Part shown: in pieces, positions 1-8,150 of the stretch
How positions within the stretch are numbered: position 1 is the first letter of the stretch
How the letters are laid out: each line of letters opens with the position of its first letter
Assembly: GCA_023138975.1 (NCBI GenBank)
Contig: JAGLON010000050.1
Coordinates: forward strand, 1 to 41,411
Length of the DNA: 41,411 nucleotides
Reading direction: 5' to 3'
Source of the DNA: Candidatus Zixiibacteriota bacterium
GTDB lineage: Bacteria; Zixibacteria; MSB-5A5; GN15; JAAZOE01
Notes under the pieces: generated by a model
Database searches by the model: none
The model's input: the letters and a program-made list of their open reading frames with translations, nothing else
Told to the model about the DNA's origin: nothing
Translations under genes and position numbers: made by a program

Positions 1-38
1 CCACTGCAACCACGCTTGTGCGTGTTCGCGTAGCATAA
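1..38 (+). CDS. 3' end of the capsid decoration gene that starts at 40985
   Basis: Bases 1-18 are the same as 41394-41411. If the two ends are joined through this overlap, the reading frame opened at 40985 continues here for a few codons (VRVRVA) and stops at TAA 36-38. The downstream capsid gene then starts 15 bases later behind a run of G that can serve as ribosome binding site. Seen directly in sequence; circularity is the inference. Confidence 0.8.
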   Translation, partial: TATTLVRVRVA

Positions 39-53
39 GGGGGGGATTAAGAA

Positions 54-1118
54 ATGATCTTTCAAAAGAAAATTATCGGCAATAGCCGTTCTGCGATTGC
101 TCAATGGAATGAGGTGTTGCGCGCGCGTAACGCTGCAAACATGCATGAGGCGCAATTCGCCGCACAGAATCGTGCAGCAGGCCTGAGCGTCAACGAGGGG
201 CTTATTCCTCAAGACGTTTATCAGGAATTTGACCGCGTAACCGTTGAGCGCATGCGTTCTGACGATGGCGATACATTCCTAAACGACCTTCTGCCACTGT
301 CACGCTCTGTAAATATTGGCAAGCTTGTTCACAAGTTCCGTCAAGCTTCAGATTCTGGAGTTGTTCAAACTTCAATGACCGGGCAAATCGGCGTGAAGAT
401 GGATCAGGTTGAGTATACCTATGATGGCTCAATCATCCCTGTTCACGATACTGGTTTTTCTCGCAATTGGCGTGAGTGGAATGCGCAATCTTCAGAAGGC
501 TTTGACGCTCTGATTGATGATCAGCGTGAGTCAGTTGCAAGCATCCGTGCCCATCTGGCTGACAACTTCCTTGATGGTCACCTTGACTCCGATGGCAATG
601 CCATTGTAGTTGACGGTATCTCATGGACTGGAATGCGCAATGATTCGCGTGTTGCTCAAATCCAGCTTGGCGCAGCCGGTGTGAATTTCGATTTCACAGA
701 CACCACAAAGACAGGTGCTGAGGTTCGTGCGGCATTCATTCAGGTGCGTGATGTGCTTTGGATTGACAACAACTGTGGTCAGGATGCGACTTACTATGTG
801 AGCCGTGAAGTGATGTCCAACTTTGAGCGCCGTTTCTCTACTAGTTTTGATTCAAAAACTATTCAAGAGGAGCTGGAAAGCATGCAGGGCGTGGCGGCTA
901 TTAAGTCAACCTCTAAGCTCTCAGGCAATCAGTTGATGGCGTTCCCACTTGACGCCAACAAGATTCGTCCTGTTGTTGGCATGGGTATCAACACTGTTGC
1001 AATGCCTCGTCCAGTTTACAATTCAAACTATGAGTTTGTGGTTTGGGGTGCAGCTGGCTTTGAAGTGCGGACAGACTTTGCGGGTAATACCTGCGCGTCT
1101 TACGCCTCTGTCTTTTAA
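54..1118 (+). CDS. Major capsid protein (DUF6260-like)
   Basis: 354 residues; shell-forming coat protein of the head. The body of the sequence (DGDTFLNDLLPLSRSVNIGK, YDGSIIPVHDTGFSRNWRE, SSEGFDALIDDQRESV, LSGNQLMAFPLDANKIRP, NYEFVVWGAAGFEV) matches my memory of the DUF6260 coat family found with DUF1073 portals and DUF2213 proteases, and the position after protease and decoration genes agrees. ATG at 54 follows a G-rich Shine-Dalgarno. It sits in a unit running from a promoter near 39.6 kb, across the circular join, to a terminator at 1350-1389. The family name is from recall, not a search; the role is well supported by synteny. Confidence 0.88.
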   Translation: MIFQKKIIGNSRSAIAQWNEVLRARNAANMHEAQFAAQNRAAGLSVNEGLIPQDVYQEFDRVTVERMRSDDGDTFLNDLLPLSRSVNIGKLVHKFRQASDSGVVQTSMTGQIGVKMDQVEYTYDGSIIPVHDTGFSRNWREWNAQSSEGFDALIDDQRESVASIRAHLADNFLDGHLDSDGNAIVVDGISWTGMRNDSRVAQIQLGAAGVNFDFTDTTKTGAEVRAAFIQVRDVLWIDNNCGQDATYYVSREVMSNFERRFSTSFDSKTIQEELESMQGVAAIKSTSKLSGNQLMAFPLDANKIRPVVGMGINTVAMPRPVYNSNYEFVVWGAAGFEVRTDFAGNTCASYASVF

Positions 1119-1128
1119 GGAGTAGATT

Positions 1129-1341
1129 ATGGCAGCGTCAAAAAAAGCCACACATGTTGTGGCACATAAAAAGCTGTATCTTGCTGTTGACGGTAAGCTG
1201 CAGCACGTTCCAGCAGGCACAGAGATGGTGCTTGATGCAAAAGCGGCTGAGCAGATGGGCAAAAAAGTCATGAAGCTTGGTGAGCAGAAAGCGGTTGATT
1301 TGACTAAGGGCGAACCTAAGTCAGAAGAACCCGGTAAGTAA
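1129..1341 (+). CDS. Small lysine-rich protein after the major capsid gene
   Basis: 70 residues, basic and lysine-rich, no membrane segment or known motif. Good Shine-Dalgarno (AAGGAG) ten bases after the coat stop. It is the last gene before the terminator, so it is transcribed together with the coat protein and may be a minor head protein. Function unknown. Confidence 0.65.
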   Translation: MAASKKATHVVAHKKLYLAVDGKLQHVPAGTEMVLDAKAAEQMGKKVMKLGEQKAVDLTKGEPKSEEPGK

Positions 1342-1349
1342 AGAAGTGC

Positions 1350-1389
1350 AAAAGGGGCTGATTGACTACTGTTGATCAGCCCCTTTTTT
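1350..1389 (+). terminator. Rho-independent terminator after the capsid unit
   Basis: Perfect 13-bp stem: left arm 1350-1362 (AAAAGGGGCTGAT) pairs with ATCAGCCCCTTTT from 1375, with a 12-base loop, and the right arm runs on into a T tract to 1389. It separates high-level capsid expression from the downstream genes; those must depend on read-through, antitermination or another promoter. Confidence 0.85.
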
Positions 1390-1392
1390 ATT

Positions 1393-2478
1393 ATGCCAAA
1401 TAATATCCAACATATACCGATCCCCAGGAACACATGGGTTGATCTGTACGATTTATCAGGTATTGCAGTAGGCGAACAACTCATTGTTGAGAATGTAGGC
1501 GTATGCGATATCTATTTGGCTGTGCAAGCAGCACAGCCAGACAAAGACCACGATGCCTATAACATCCTGAAGAGGGATGATGATATCAGGCTGACGAACC
1601 AAGCCGGAGACTTAGGCGCATGGGCATTTTGCAACACATCGGCCGGGCTCATAGAGGTATCAATCCGTGATGGCTTCCAGCCGTTGCTGGCGACCACCGC
1701 GCATGATGGGCTTGGGAATCCAATAGGCTCTCTCAAGGGGGCGATAAATGTCCACGATGCGGACGTTCACGATGTTCCTATCAATGAGTTACTCCATCGG
1801 CATACTGGAATAGACACCACAATAGCCGTGGCGGCGAGTGCTGGGGACACCAGTATTACAGTTGTTGACGGATCTTTATTCGCGGATGGCAGCTCTTTTC
1901 AGATTGAGGAGGGGGCGGTAATAGAGGCTACTTTCCCTGTCATAAATTCTGGCGGCGGAACGAACACTTTTGTTCTCGATAGACCGTTAGACAATGATTT
2001 CGATATTGGCGCAATAGTCGAAGCTGTAGATACGAATATGGCCGTGGACGGTACTTTGCTGGCTCCCGTTTCTTTTCGTCTTATCCCTGACGCAGAGCAG
2101 GAATGGCATGCCATAACAGTTACTCTTAGTATGACGCATAGCGGCGGAAGCGATCCATCTCTGTTCGGAGATTTAACGGAGCTCCTTAATGGGCTGGTAT
2201 TTAGGGCGTTCAACGGGGCGACAGGGCAGCACCGCACTTTTGACGTGTGGAAAAATAACGCTCAAATCGGCCTGACTTTTGGAAAAGTCGAATACGAGCC
2301 AAAAGTAGGCGGCGGTGATTTCGGCACTTTTGCCACAGCAAGTATTAAGTTAAGATCTGGAGCGGTCCCAAAGCTCAGCGGAAAGAATGGCGATTATATA
2401 GAGGGGCTTGTCCAAGACCCGCTGGCGGCGCTGATCACTGTCAACATCAAAGTGCAAGGACATATCGAGGGAATATAG
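1393..2478 (+). CDS. Virion structural protein, possibly head-associated
   Basis: 361 residues from ATG 1393. An in-frame TTG at 1372 lies inside the terminator stem and is unlikely to be the start. No clear Shine-Dalgarno is visible, which is odd. The middle holds a beta-type segment (TTIAVAASAGDTSITVVDGS, then VLDRPLDNDFDIGAIVE) that I recognise as recurring in phage virion proteins, and the C-terminal half is also beta-rich. It lies between capsid and connector genes, so a head decoration or fibre role is possible. Exact function unknown. Confidence 0.7.
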   Translation: MPNNIQHIPIPRNTWVDLYDLSGIAVGEQLIVENVGVCDIYLAVQAAQPDKDHDAYNILKRDDDIRLTNQAGDLGAWAFCNTSAGLIEVSIRDGFQPLLATTAHDGLGNPIGSLKGAINVHDADVHDVPINELLHRHTGIDTTIAVAASAGDTSITVVDGSLFADGSSFQIEEGAVIEATFPVINSGGGTNTFVLDRPLDNDFDIGAIVEAVDTNMAVDGTLLAPVSFRLIPDAEQEWHAITVTLSMTHSGGSDPSLFGDLTELLNGLVFRAFNGATGQHRTFDVWKNNAQIGLTFGKVEYEPKVGGGDFGTFATASIKLRSGAVPKLSGKNGDYIEGLVQDPLAALITVNIKVQGHIEGI

Positions 2479-2479
2479 G

Positions 2480-2719
2480 ATGTCACTACCAACAATAGTT
2501 GCGGCTGGAGCGGCGGGTAATTTGCTGCTAATAACAGATCACAAAGATCCGGCAAATGTTTACCGAGTGCCGAAAAATAGCGTTTGCAATATAGCCGATT
2601 CCAGCAATGCTCACTCCCATAGGCTTGATATAAATCACGCGAATGGCGAAATAACCTTGATATTTTCTGATGCTGATAAACTTGCTGCGGCATTAGCGGC
2701 AATTGATGAGCTATACTGA
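2480..2719 (+). CDS. Small hypothetical protein in the head block
   Basis: 79 residues starting two bases after the previous stop, so translationally coupled. Ends in an alpha-helical stretch rich in Ala/Leu (DADKLAAALAAIDELY). No motif recognised. Its place suggests a minor virion or assembly protein. Confidence 0.6.
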   Translation: MSLPTIVAAGAAGNLLLITDHKDPANVYRVPKNSVCNIADSSNAHSHRLDINHANGEITLIFSDADKLAAALAAIDELY

Positions 2720-2740
2720 CCATAATTAGGGAGCATATAA

Positions 2741-3130
2741 ATGGCGCAAAGAACATCAATCGCAGAAGTAAGAGCAGTTCTTCCATCGAGCACAACACTA
2801 TCTGATCCTCAGATCCAGGCGGCTATCGATGCGGCAACATGCCTAGTTGATCAGGTTGCTGCTGGATGTGGGTCAGATTTATCTGGCGCATGCCTACTAC
2901 AGGTAGAGACATATCTGTCGGCTCACTTCGCAGCAGCTACTGAGAATACTCTGTCTCTCTCATCAGAGAAGAATCCAGCATGTGGGAGCTCTGCAACGTA
3001 TGGTTTTGAGTTTTCAACTGGAGTGCTCGGAAGCCCTTATGGGCAGATGGCCAACACTTTATCTGGAGGGTGTCTTGCGGAATTTGATAAAACCCCGGTA
3101 AACCTTTTTAGTATTGGGTCAATTGAGTGA
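2741..3130 (+). CDS. Head-tail adaptor (DUF4054 / gp6-like connector)
   Basis: 129 residues. The N-terminal helical pattern (IAEVRAVLPSSTTLSDPQIQ, AIDAAT..VDQ) and the following helix (LQVETYLSAHFAA) fit the small helical adaptors that bind under the portal; a glycine-rich C-terminal tail mentions no known fold. Shine-Dalgarno AGGGAG is upstream of ATG 2741. In comparable genomes this gene is directly followed by the head-closure gene, but here a homing endonuclease gene lies between. Confidence 0.7.
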   Translation: MAQRTSIAEVRAVLPSSTTLSDPQIQAAIDAATCLVDQVAAGCGSDLSGACLLQVETYLSAHFAAATENTLSLSSEKNPACGSSATYGFEFSTGVLGSPYGQMANTLSGGCLAEFDKTPVNLFSIGSIE

Positions 3131-3136
3131 TATAAT
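3128..3136 (+). promoter_or_regulatory. Candidate extended -10 promoter
   Basis: TGATATAAT gives a perfect TATAAT (3131-3136) with the TGn extension; the TGA is also the stop of the adaptor gene. No good -35 is present at 17 bases, as is usual for extended -10 promoters. It would drive the endonuclease gene at 3204 and the connector genes after it. Confidence 0.5.
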
Positions 3137-3146
3137 GAATAAATGT

Positions 3147-3176
3147 GGCATTGGGCGACTCTAATCGCCCAGTGCC
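3147..3176 (+). promoter_or_regulatory. Strong hairpin in the leader of the first endonuclease gene
   Basis: Left arm GGCATTGGGCGA (3147-3158) pairs with TCGCCCAGTGCC (3165-3176): 12 bp with one G-T wobble, six-base loop. There is no T tract after it, so it is not a standard terminator. It lies between the candidate promoter and the ATG at 3204 and may slow transcription, stabilise the mRNA or control translation. Confidence 0.55.
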
Positions 3177-3203
3177 GTCAACGTAACTAATAAGGTAATT
3201 ACA

Positions 3204-3857
3204 ATGAACGGAAATATGGTAACACAAAATACAACTCTTAGAATGAAGGCTACAAAAAGAGCGATCAGCCTTAGAAGGCCTGTATATGGCGTAGGAATCA
3301 ACGATGCATGGTATATGGTTGTTTATGAGCAGAACGGGGTGAAGATAAAATGTCCATATTATGCCGCATGGAGATATATGCTCCAGAGGTGCTATCAGGA
3401 AAAGTATCTGGATAGTCGGCCAACATACAGAGGATGCTCCGTATGTGATGAGTGGCTAATATTTAGCAATTTTAAGCTATGGATGGAAAAACAGGATTTT
3501 TTAGGAAAAGAGTTAGATAAAGATATACTGATACCAGGAAATAAAATATATTCACCAGATGCATGTGCTTTCGTTAATAGGCACGTGAATGCCCTGCTAA
3601 ACGATCACAGTTCTGCCAGAGGCAAATATCCGACAGGCGTGCATCTTGAAAAAGCAAGAGGGAAATTCAGGGCAAAATGTAGCGTTGAAGGAAGGCAGGT
3701 GCATATAGGCTATTTTGACTCACCTAAAATCGCGTCAGGCGCATACAGCAAATTCAAAGCAAAAGAAGTTCGCAGGGTTGCAAAATCGCAGGAAAAGCAC
3801 ATAAAAAATGGTCTTTTAAGGCATGCAGCTATCATTGAGAAGAGTGTGATGAAATGA
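3204..3857 (+). CDS. Free-standing homing endonuclease with C-terminal AP2-type domain (copy 1)
   Basis: 217 residues. The N-terminal domain carries the phage endonuclease signature: YGVGIND, CPYYAAWRYMLQRCY, YRGCSVCDEW, FSNFKLWM, LDKDI..GNK.YSP..C.FV. The C-terminal part (KYPTGVHLEKARGKFRAKC, HIGYFDSP..A..AY) is an AP2-like DNA-binding domain. Predicted to cut an allele lacking the insertion and so spread itself. Clear paralogue of the gene at 7521. It interrupts the connector genes, and its end overlaps the next gene by four bases (ATGA). More A+T-rich than its neighbours. The enzyme class is from recall; cleavage is not shown by sequence alone. Confidence 0.82.
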   Translation: MNGNMVTQNTTLRMKATKRAISLRRPVYGVGINDAWYMVVYEQNGVKIKCPYYAAWRYMLQRCYQEKYLDSRPTYRGCSVCDEWLIFSNFKLWMEKQDFLGKELDKDILIPGNKIYSPDACAFVNRHVNALLNDHSSARGKYPTGVHLEKARGKFRAKCSVEGRQVHIGYFDSPKIASGAYSKFKAKEVRRVAKSQEKHIKNGLLRHAAIIEKSVMK

Positions 3858-4210
3858 ACTTGTTTGAGCGAAATCTGCTGAAGTATGGCCAAGATATCAC
3901 GATCGAGGATCGGGATATGGATGTGCTCAATGGGCTTCCTTCCGAGGTATTCACCAATCCTGTTGTCACAAAGGGGATCATCAAGACGGTTTCCGGAGTC
4001 ACGGCATTTGACAACACCAACACCGAGACAGTTATCACCCATCGAATCTGTATCGCTCACGATGCCTCGGTTACCGCTGAGAAGTGGATCAAGCTCGGGA
4101 CAAAGAGGATCCGCATTGTCTCAGTTGAGAATGTGTGTGAACTGGATGAGCAAATGGTATTATTGTGCACAGAGCGCGGCTTAGATTCAAAGGTTGTTAA
4201 TGAGGCGTAA
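3854..4210 (+). CDS. Head-closure / head-tail joining protein
   Basis: 118 residues, mostly beta. It starts in an ATGA overlap with the endonuclease gene. Size and position (after the helical adaptor, before an HK97-gp10-like protein) fit the stopper that closes the connector channel. Residues such as KRIRIVSVENVCELDEQMVL resemble the C-terminal strands of this class. Assignment rests mainly on synteny. Confidence 0.6.
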   Translation: MNLFERNLLKYGQDITIEDRDMDVLNGLPSEVFTNPVVTKGIIKTVSGVTAFDNTNTETVITHRICIAHDASVTAEKWIKLGTKRIRIVSVENVCELDEQMVLLCTERGLDSKVVNEA

Positions 4211-4212
4211 CC

Positions 4213-4662
4213 ATGGCATCAATTGAGCTTATTAATCCATCAGGCGGCCGGACATTCTTTGAGTCTGCCGGAAATATCGCTGCGCGCACTCGCTTTGGTG
4301 TTGAGAAAGCTCTATGGCAGTCTGGAAAGGATATCGAAGCCGAGTTCAGGCGCCAAGTGTTGGCAAAGACCAAGACCGGCACAATCTACATTCGCCGCGA
4401 TCGCCTTGGGCGCCGTCGCCGGCATGTGGCATCTTCTGCCGGCGAGACTGCAGCCAACCGGACAGGACTATACAGAAAGAGCTCTGGATTCATTGTGCGC
4501 GGCTCTAAAGAGCTGGTGTTTGGTAACAGCGCAGACTATGCGGGATTCCTTGAGCTCGGCACCAGCCGCATGAAGGCGCGCCCAGGCCTCGGGAATTCTA
4601 TCGATGCGAGCCAGCGTGATATCCTTCGCAATCTCACAACTGAAATTCCGGGGGCATTATGA
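4213..4662 (+). CDS. HK97 gp10-like neck / tail-completion protein
   Basis: 149 residues. The signature stretch YAGFLELGTSRMKARPGL is typical of HK97-gp10-like minor tail or neck proteins, and the N-terminal half is basic. It begins three bases after the previous gene and overlaps the next by four (ATGA), showing a tight connector-tail operon. Confidence 0.75.
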   Translation: MASIELINPSGGRTFFESAGNIAARTRFGVEKALWQSGKDIEAEFRRQVLAKTKTGTIYIRRDRLGRRRRHVASSAGETAANRTGLYRKSSGFIVRGSKELVFGNSADYAGFLELGTSRMKARPGLGNSIDASQRDILRNLTTEIPGAL

Positions 4663-5783
4663 AGGCGGCAGATGTGGTCGACAGGTTGGCTCAGAACATC
4701 CCTCTGCACACCGATGGATTCAGTGAGTCGCTATCGATCACCTCTATCTTGCCGACCGGCACCACGGCGCTTGCAACTACCTCAGCGCCTCACGGATTGG
4801 TTGAGGGGCAGGACATCGCCATCACCGGCGCCGATGCCCCGGTAGATATCGATACAGGAACTTTCCTGCGCACAGCGGCCCAAGCAGTATTCGAGACGCT
4901 CCAGGATCACGACCTGACTCTATCCGAGCGCGATATTGCCAAAGGCGGCAAGACCATCACGATCTCCGGCGCCACAGAGGCGGAATTCAATGGCACATTC
5001 AAGCTGATCAATGTTGCCAATAGGCGCAAGCTGACGATCGCTGTTGATGATTCAGGGTCGACCACTATTTCAGGATCCCCGATTGTTGAGGATGCCAATG
5101 GCGGGATCTTCAATGGGTTCCATCAGGCGGTGAATATCACGACCACCACGTTTGAGTACACCCTTCCTATTGCATACACGCTCAACGCTGCCGGAACACC
5201 GGTGGTCCAGATAAAGATCAGAATCCTTTCTGTTCTGGATATCGAGCAATATCTGAGGGACGTTTACACCAAGCAGACCATTGATGCCGATCAGTTGGTG
5301 GTTCAATTGGGCGATGTATCAGAGAGCAAGAATCGGAATGAGCCAAGTGACGCGACCAGCTCATCCAGCGGGAATGTGGCATTTACGCCATCACTCATTC
5401 AGCCTTTTGCTGTTTACATTGTGATGAACGTCACTCAAGAGCTGTCCGCTGCTGTAGCTCGGGACAAAGTTGAGTTTGAATATATCCCCGCGATCTTCAG
5501 GTCGATCCTTCGGGCCCCATTCGATACCGGCTTCACCTATAGTCAATATAAGGCGACATTCACCGGCCATGGTGTGTTTGCCTATAGTGATGTAAACGGA
5601 AAGAACAAAGCTGTCTATGCTCATGAGGTCGCATTTGAGCAGCTCGCCAAACTTTATGAGAGCGATACCGTTGGAACAGAAAATACAGTGGCCATGCGAG
5701 ATATTGATTTTACAATGAATTCTAACCTGGGAACTGGCATAATGTTGGCGACCGTTGATCTAGATGAGGAGCCTCTACCATGA
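4659..5783 (+). CDS. Neck / tail-terminator type protein with nested beta modules
   Basis: 374 residues, much larger than usual for tail-terminator proteins. Residues about 24-62 (SITSILPTGTTALATTS, HGLVEGQDIAITGAD) match the start of a module found twice in the baseplate protein at 13842; the matching end appears only at about 158-182 (TTTTFEYTLPIAYTLNAAGT). Between them lies about 95 residues with a further partial copy (KTITISGATEAEFNGTFKL). The remainder (YRSILRAPFDTGF type region; YKATFTGHGVFAYSD) looks like the core domain. It precedes the DUF2635 and sheath genes, the place of the Mu tail terminator. Confidence 0.55.
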   Translation: MKAADVVDRLAQNIPLHTDGFSESLSITSILPTGTTALATTSAPHGLVEGQDIAITGADAPVDIDTGTFLRTAAQAVFETLQDHDLTLSERDIAKGGKTITISGATEAEFNGTFKLINVANRRKLTIAVDDSGSTTISGSPIVEDANGGIFNGFHQAVNITTTTFEYTLPIAYTLNAAGTPVVQIKIRILSVLDIEQYLRDVYTKQTIDADQLVVQLGDVSESKNRNEPSDATSSSSGNVAFTPSLIQPFAVYIVMNVTQELSAAVARDKVEFEYIPAIFRSILRAPFDTGFTYSQYKATFTGHGVFAYSDVNGKNKAVYAHEVAFEQLAKLYESDTVGTENTVAMRDIDFTMNSNLGTGIMLATVDLDEEPLP

Positions 5784-5959
5784 AGCTGAAACTAAAAGTC
5801 CCGCTAATGGGGCACAAGGCCGGTGATACCATTGTTGTTGAAGACAACAATGGTATCCCAAAAGATAAGTATTGGCGCAACCGCCTGGCTGATTCGGCTA
5901 TTGATGGATGTGTTGAAATAGTTGATAATCAGAAGAAGTCAACAAAGGAGTCTAAGTAA
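5780..5959 (+). CDS. DUF2635 protein (Mu gp38-like)
   Basis: 59 residues from ATG 5780, which overlaps the previous stop, to TAA 5957-5959, which shares a base with the sheath ATG. The C-terminal motif (PKDKYWRNRLADSAIDG) matches the DUF2635 pattern of a proline, aromatic pair, arginine-leucine and acidic turn. Mu has a gene of this size directly before its sheath gene. Function is not known in Mu either; probably tail-related. Confidence 0.72.
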   Translation: MKLKLKVPLMGHKAGDTIVVEDNNGIPKDKYWRNRLADSAIDGCVEIVDNQKKSTKESK

Positions 5960-7515
5960 TGCCATTAGCCAAGCCAGATGTAACGGCCTCACTTCTTCCG
6001 GCAGGAGTTACTGCCGGTCTGACTGAGGAGCGTCTATTAATCGTGGGGCAGATGACAGCCGGCACAGCAACCAGCGGTGATCTACAGGAGAATATTCTCG
6101 ACGATAAAAGTTGGGACACGCTTTTCGGCGATGACTCTGCTATTGCCGCAGCCATCCGACAGGCGCGACGCTACAATGGCGTTACCCAGATTGATGCAAT
6201 TGGTCTTGATGACAATGGTGCGGGTGTTGCAGCAACCGGTGTATTCACTATTGGCGGCGGCCCAGCTAGTGAGGCTGGTGAGCTTGTGTTTTATGTGGGA
6301 TCTGAAAAATTCCGTGAATACAAGATTCCAGTTGCCGATCTCGACAATGTAACAGCTATCGGTGACGCGCTTGTTGCTGCAATCACGGCCGATGACGAAT
6401 CAATGGTGACCGCAGCCAATGTTGCCGGTGTCGTAACTGTCACGGCGATCAACAAGGGAACATTCGGAAATACTATCGGGCTTAAAACAACCGGTGCAGT
6501 GGCCACTGTGACAACCGCTGTCACCGCAATGAGTGCCGGAGCAACAGATCCTGTACTGACTGGAGTGTTCGATGTTGTTGGCAATAAGCGCTATCAGGGT
6601 ATCGCGTGGCAGTTCCAGACTGATCTGGATGAGCTTACCGACTTCCTCGATCCTCGATTCAATGTCGACAACAACATCCTTGATGGCGTTGGCTTCGTGT
6701 CGATTACCGATACCCTGGCAAATCATCTGACCGATCTTGCTTCAGAGAACAGCCAGTCTTTGTCATACAATGCAGACAAGCTAATTGATACGACCACTTA
6801 CCGTGGGCCCAACATCCTTGAGGTTCCGTTTATCAAGGCGGCTGGGTTCGCAGCGATTCGCGCTCTACGTCGCACCGAAGGCACCAGCCTTGGTCGATTC
6901 GTAATTGCTCGCAGCGCGCGCGACGCCTTTGGTGGTATCCGTCTCAACTCCAAGCCTTATTTCAACACGCCATTCCCAGACCTGGAGAATCCAGATACCG
7001 GTAACTCATGGACTGATGTTGAAATCGATCAGCTGAAGGATGCTGGCGGTTGGGTTATCGATCAGAATCGACCCGGGACTGCTGTAATTGCAGGTGAGGT
7101 GGTAACCACCTACAAGACCGATTCAGCAGGCAACCCTGATCCGACGTTTGGATTCCTCAACTATGTTGATACTTCCAGCGTTGGCCGAGAGTACATTGTC
7201 AACAACACCCGCGCACGTTACCCACAATACCGGGCAACAGGCGGGGCGCTGATTGAAGATGTCGACAGCGCAAACGAGGCAAGTATCGCGGCATTTATTG
7301 CCGAGATGAATGCCGACCTCGCAAGCTTGGCGGTTGTTCAATCAGGAGTCGGGACTGTTGGTGGTGAGGAGGTCGATTTTGATAAGGCCTTCCAGGAGGC
7401 TCTGACGGTCACACTTAATCCGGTGACAGGTAAATTCTTTGTCTCCATGACTTTATTTATCGTAGTCCAGTTGCGCGGCATAACCTACGGAATGAAGGTG
7501 GCCTTCGAGGTTTGA
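5959..7515 (+). CDS. Contractile tail sheath protein (Mu gpL-like)
   Basis: 518 residues. Forms the outer contractile sheath. The N-terminus (GLTEERLLIVGQMTAGTA) and the C-terminal domain (RYPQYRATGGALIEDVDSAN, with KFFVSMTLFIVVQLRGITYG at the end) fit Mu-type sheaths. The variable middle (about 80-200) is rich in Ala/Thr/Val and looks surface-exposed. Tube, chaperone and tape-measure genes follow, making the contractile tail assignment secure. An endonuclease gene lies immediately after, splitting the usual sheath-tube pair. Confidence 0.93.
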   Translation: MPLAKPDVTASLLPAGVTAGLTEERLLIVGQMTAGTATSGDLQENILDDKSWDTLFGDDSAIAAAIRQARRYNGVTQIDAIGLDDNGAGVAATGVFTIGGGPASEAGELVFYVGSEKFREYKIPVADLDNVTAIGDALVAAITADDESMVTAANVAGVVTVTAINKGTFGNTIGLKTTGAVATVTTAVTAMSAGATDPVLTGVFDVVGNKRYQGIAWQFQTDLDELTDFLDPRFNVDNNILDGVGFVSITDTLANHLTDLASENSQSLSYNADKLIDTTTYRGPNILEVPFIKAAGFAAIRALRRTEGTSLGRFVIARSARDAFGGIRLNSKPYFNTPFPDLENPDTGNSWTDVEIDQLKDAGGWVIDQNRPGTAVIAGEVVTTYKTDSAGNPDPTFGFLNYVDTSSVGREYIVNNTRARYPQYRATGGALIEDVDSANEASIAAFIAEMNADLASLAVVQSGVGTVGGEEVDFDKAFQEALTVTLNPVTGKFFVSMTLFIVVQLRGITYGMKVAFEV

Positions 7516-7520
7516 TCGTG

Positions 7521-8150
7521 ATGAGCTTCATTGAGATTCCATTAACTAACACGAAAGGGCTGCTTCATAGAAAGCTCTTCGGGGTTGGCGTGAATGATTC
7601 AACTTATAGGGTTAAGAACAAGGTGGATGGAAAAACCATTCATTGCCCGTATTATTCACATTGGAAGGCAATGATGGAAAGATGTTACTACGAAAAGTAT
7701 CAGGGGAAGCATCCTGCGTACAAAGGATGCTCAGTAGTAACAGAATGGCACATATTCTCAAATTTCCGCAAATGGATGGAAGATCAGGACTGGCATGGAA
7801 AACATCTTGATAAGGATATTATGGAGATTGGGAATAGGGTTTATTCCCCAGACAAGTGCGTTTTCGTCACAAGAAAATTGAATAATTTGGTGCAGGGAAG
7901 AATGGCGAACAAGACAGGCCTTCCGGTAGGGGTGAGGCCTGTTACGCGCAACAGCAAGTATAGCGCTAAAAATGTTTTTAATGGCAAGATAACGCATCTT
8001 GGTGTATTCAATACGCCAGAAGGCGCTCATCAAGCATATTTAAAAGCTAGAGTAATAGATCTATATCAGACATCAAACGAGCAAACAGATTTAAGGATTC
8101 GCGATGGCGTCCTTAATAGAGCATTAAAATTGAATAGGAGCATACGCTAA
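7521..8150 (+). CDS. Free-standing homing endonuclease with AP2-type domain (copy 2)
   Basis: 209 residues from ATG 7521 (GTG 7518 also possible; GAGG lies upstream at 7507). The same domain order as the gene at 3204, with many identical blocks: CPYYSHWKAMMERCYYEKY, YKGCSVVTEW, FSNFRKWMEDQDW, LDKDI..GNRVYSPDKCVFV, then an AP2-like tail (GLPVGV, LGVFNTPEGAHQAY). The two are clear paralogues at the protein level and diverged in DNA. It sits precisely between sheath and tube and its stop overlaps the tube ATG, so it does not break either gene. Confidence 0.82.
   Translation: MSFIEIPLTNTKGLLHRKLFGVGVNDSTYRVKNKVDGKTIHCPYYSHWKAMMERCYYEKYQGKHPAYKGCSVVTEWHIFSNFRKWMEDQDWHGKHLDKDIMEIGNRVYSPDKCVFVTRKLNNLVQGRMANKTGLPVGVRPVTRNSKYSAKNVFNGKITHLGVFNTPEGAHQAYLKARVIDLYQTSNEQTDLRIRDGVLNRALKLNRSIR

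Noticed and set aside
1372..1392. TTG start extending the gene at 1393
   Set aside because: It lies within the terminator stem and has no ribosome site.
4223..4573. 116-residue plus-strand frame within the HK97 gp10-like gene
   Set aside because: Alternative frame with Ser/Leu/Ala bias and no family features; the annotated frame has a clear motif and couplings.
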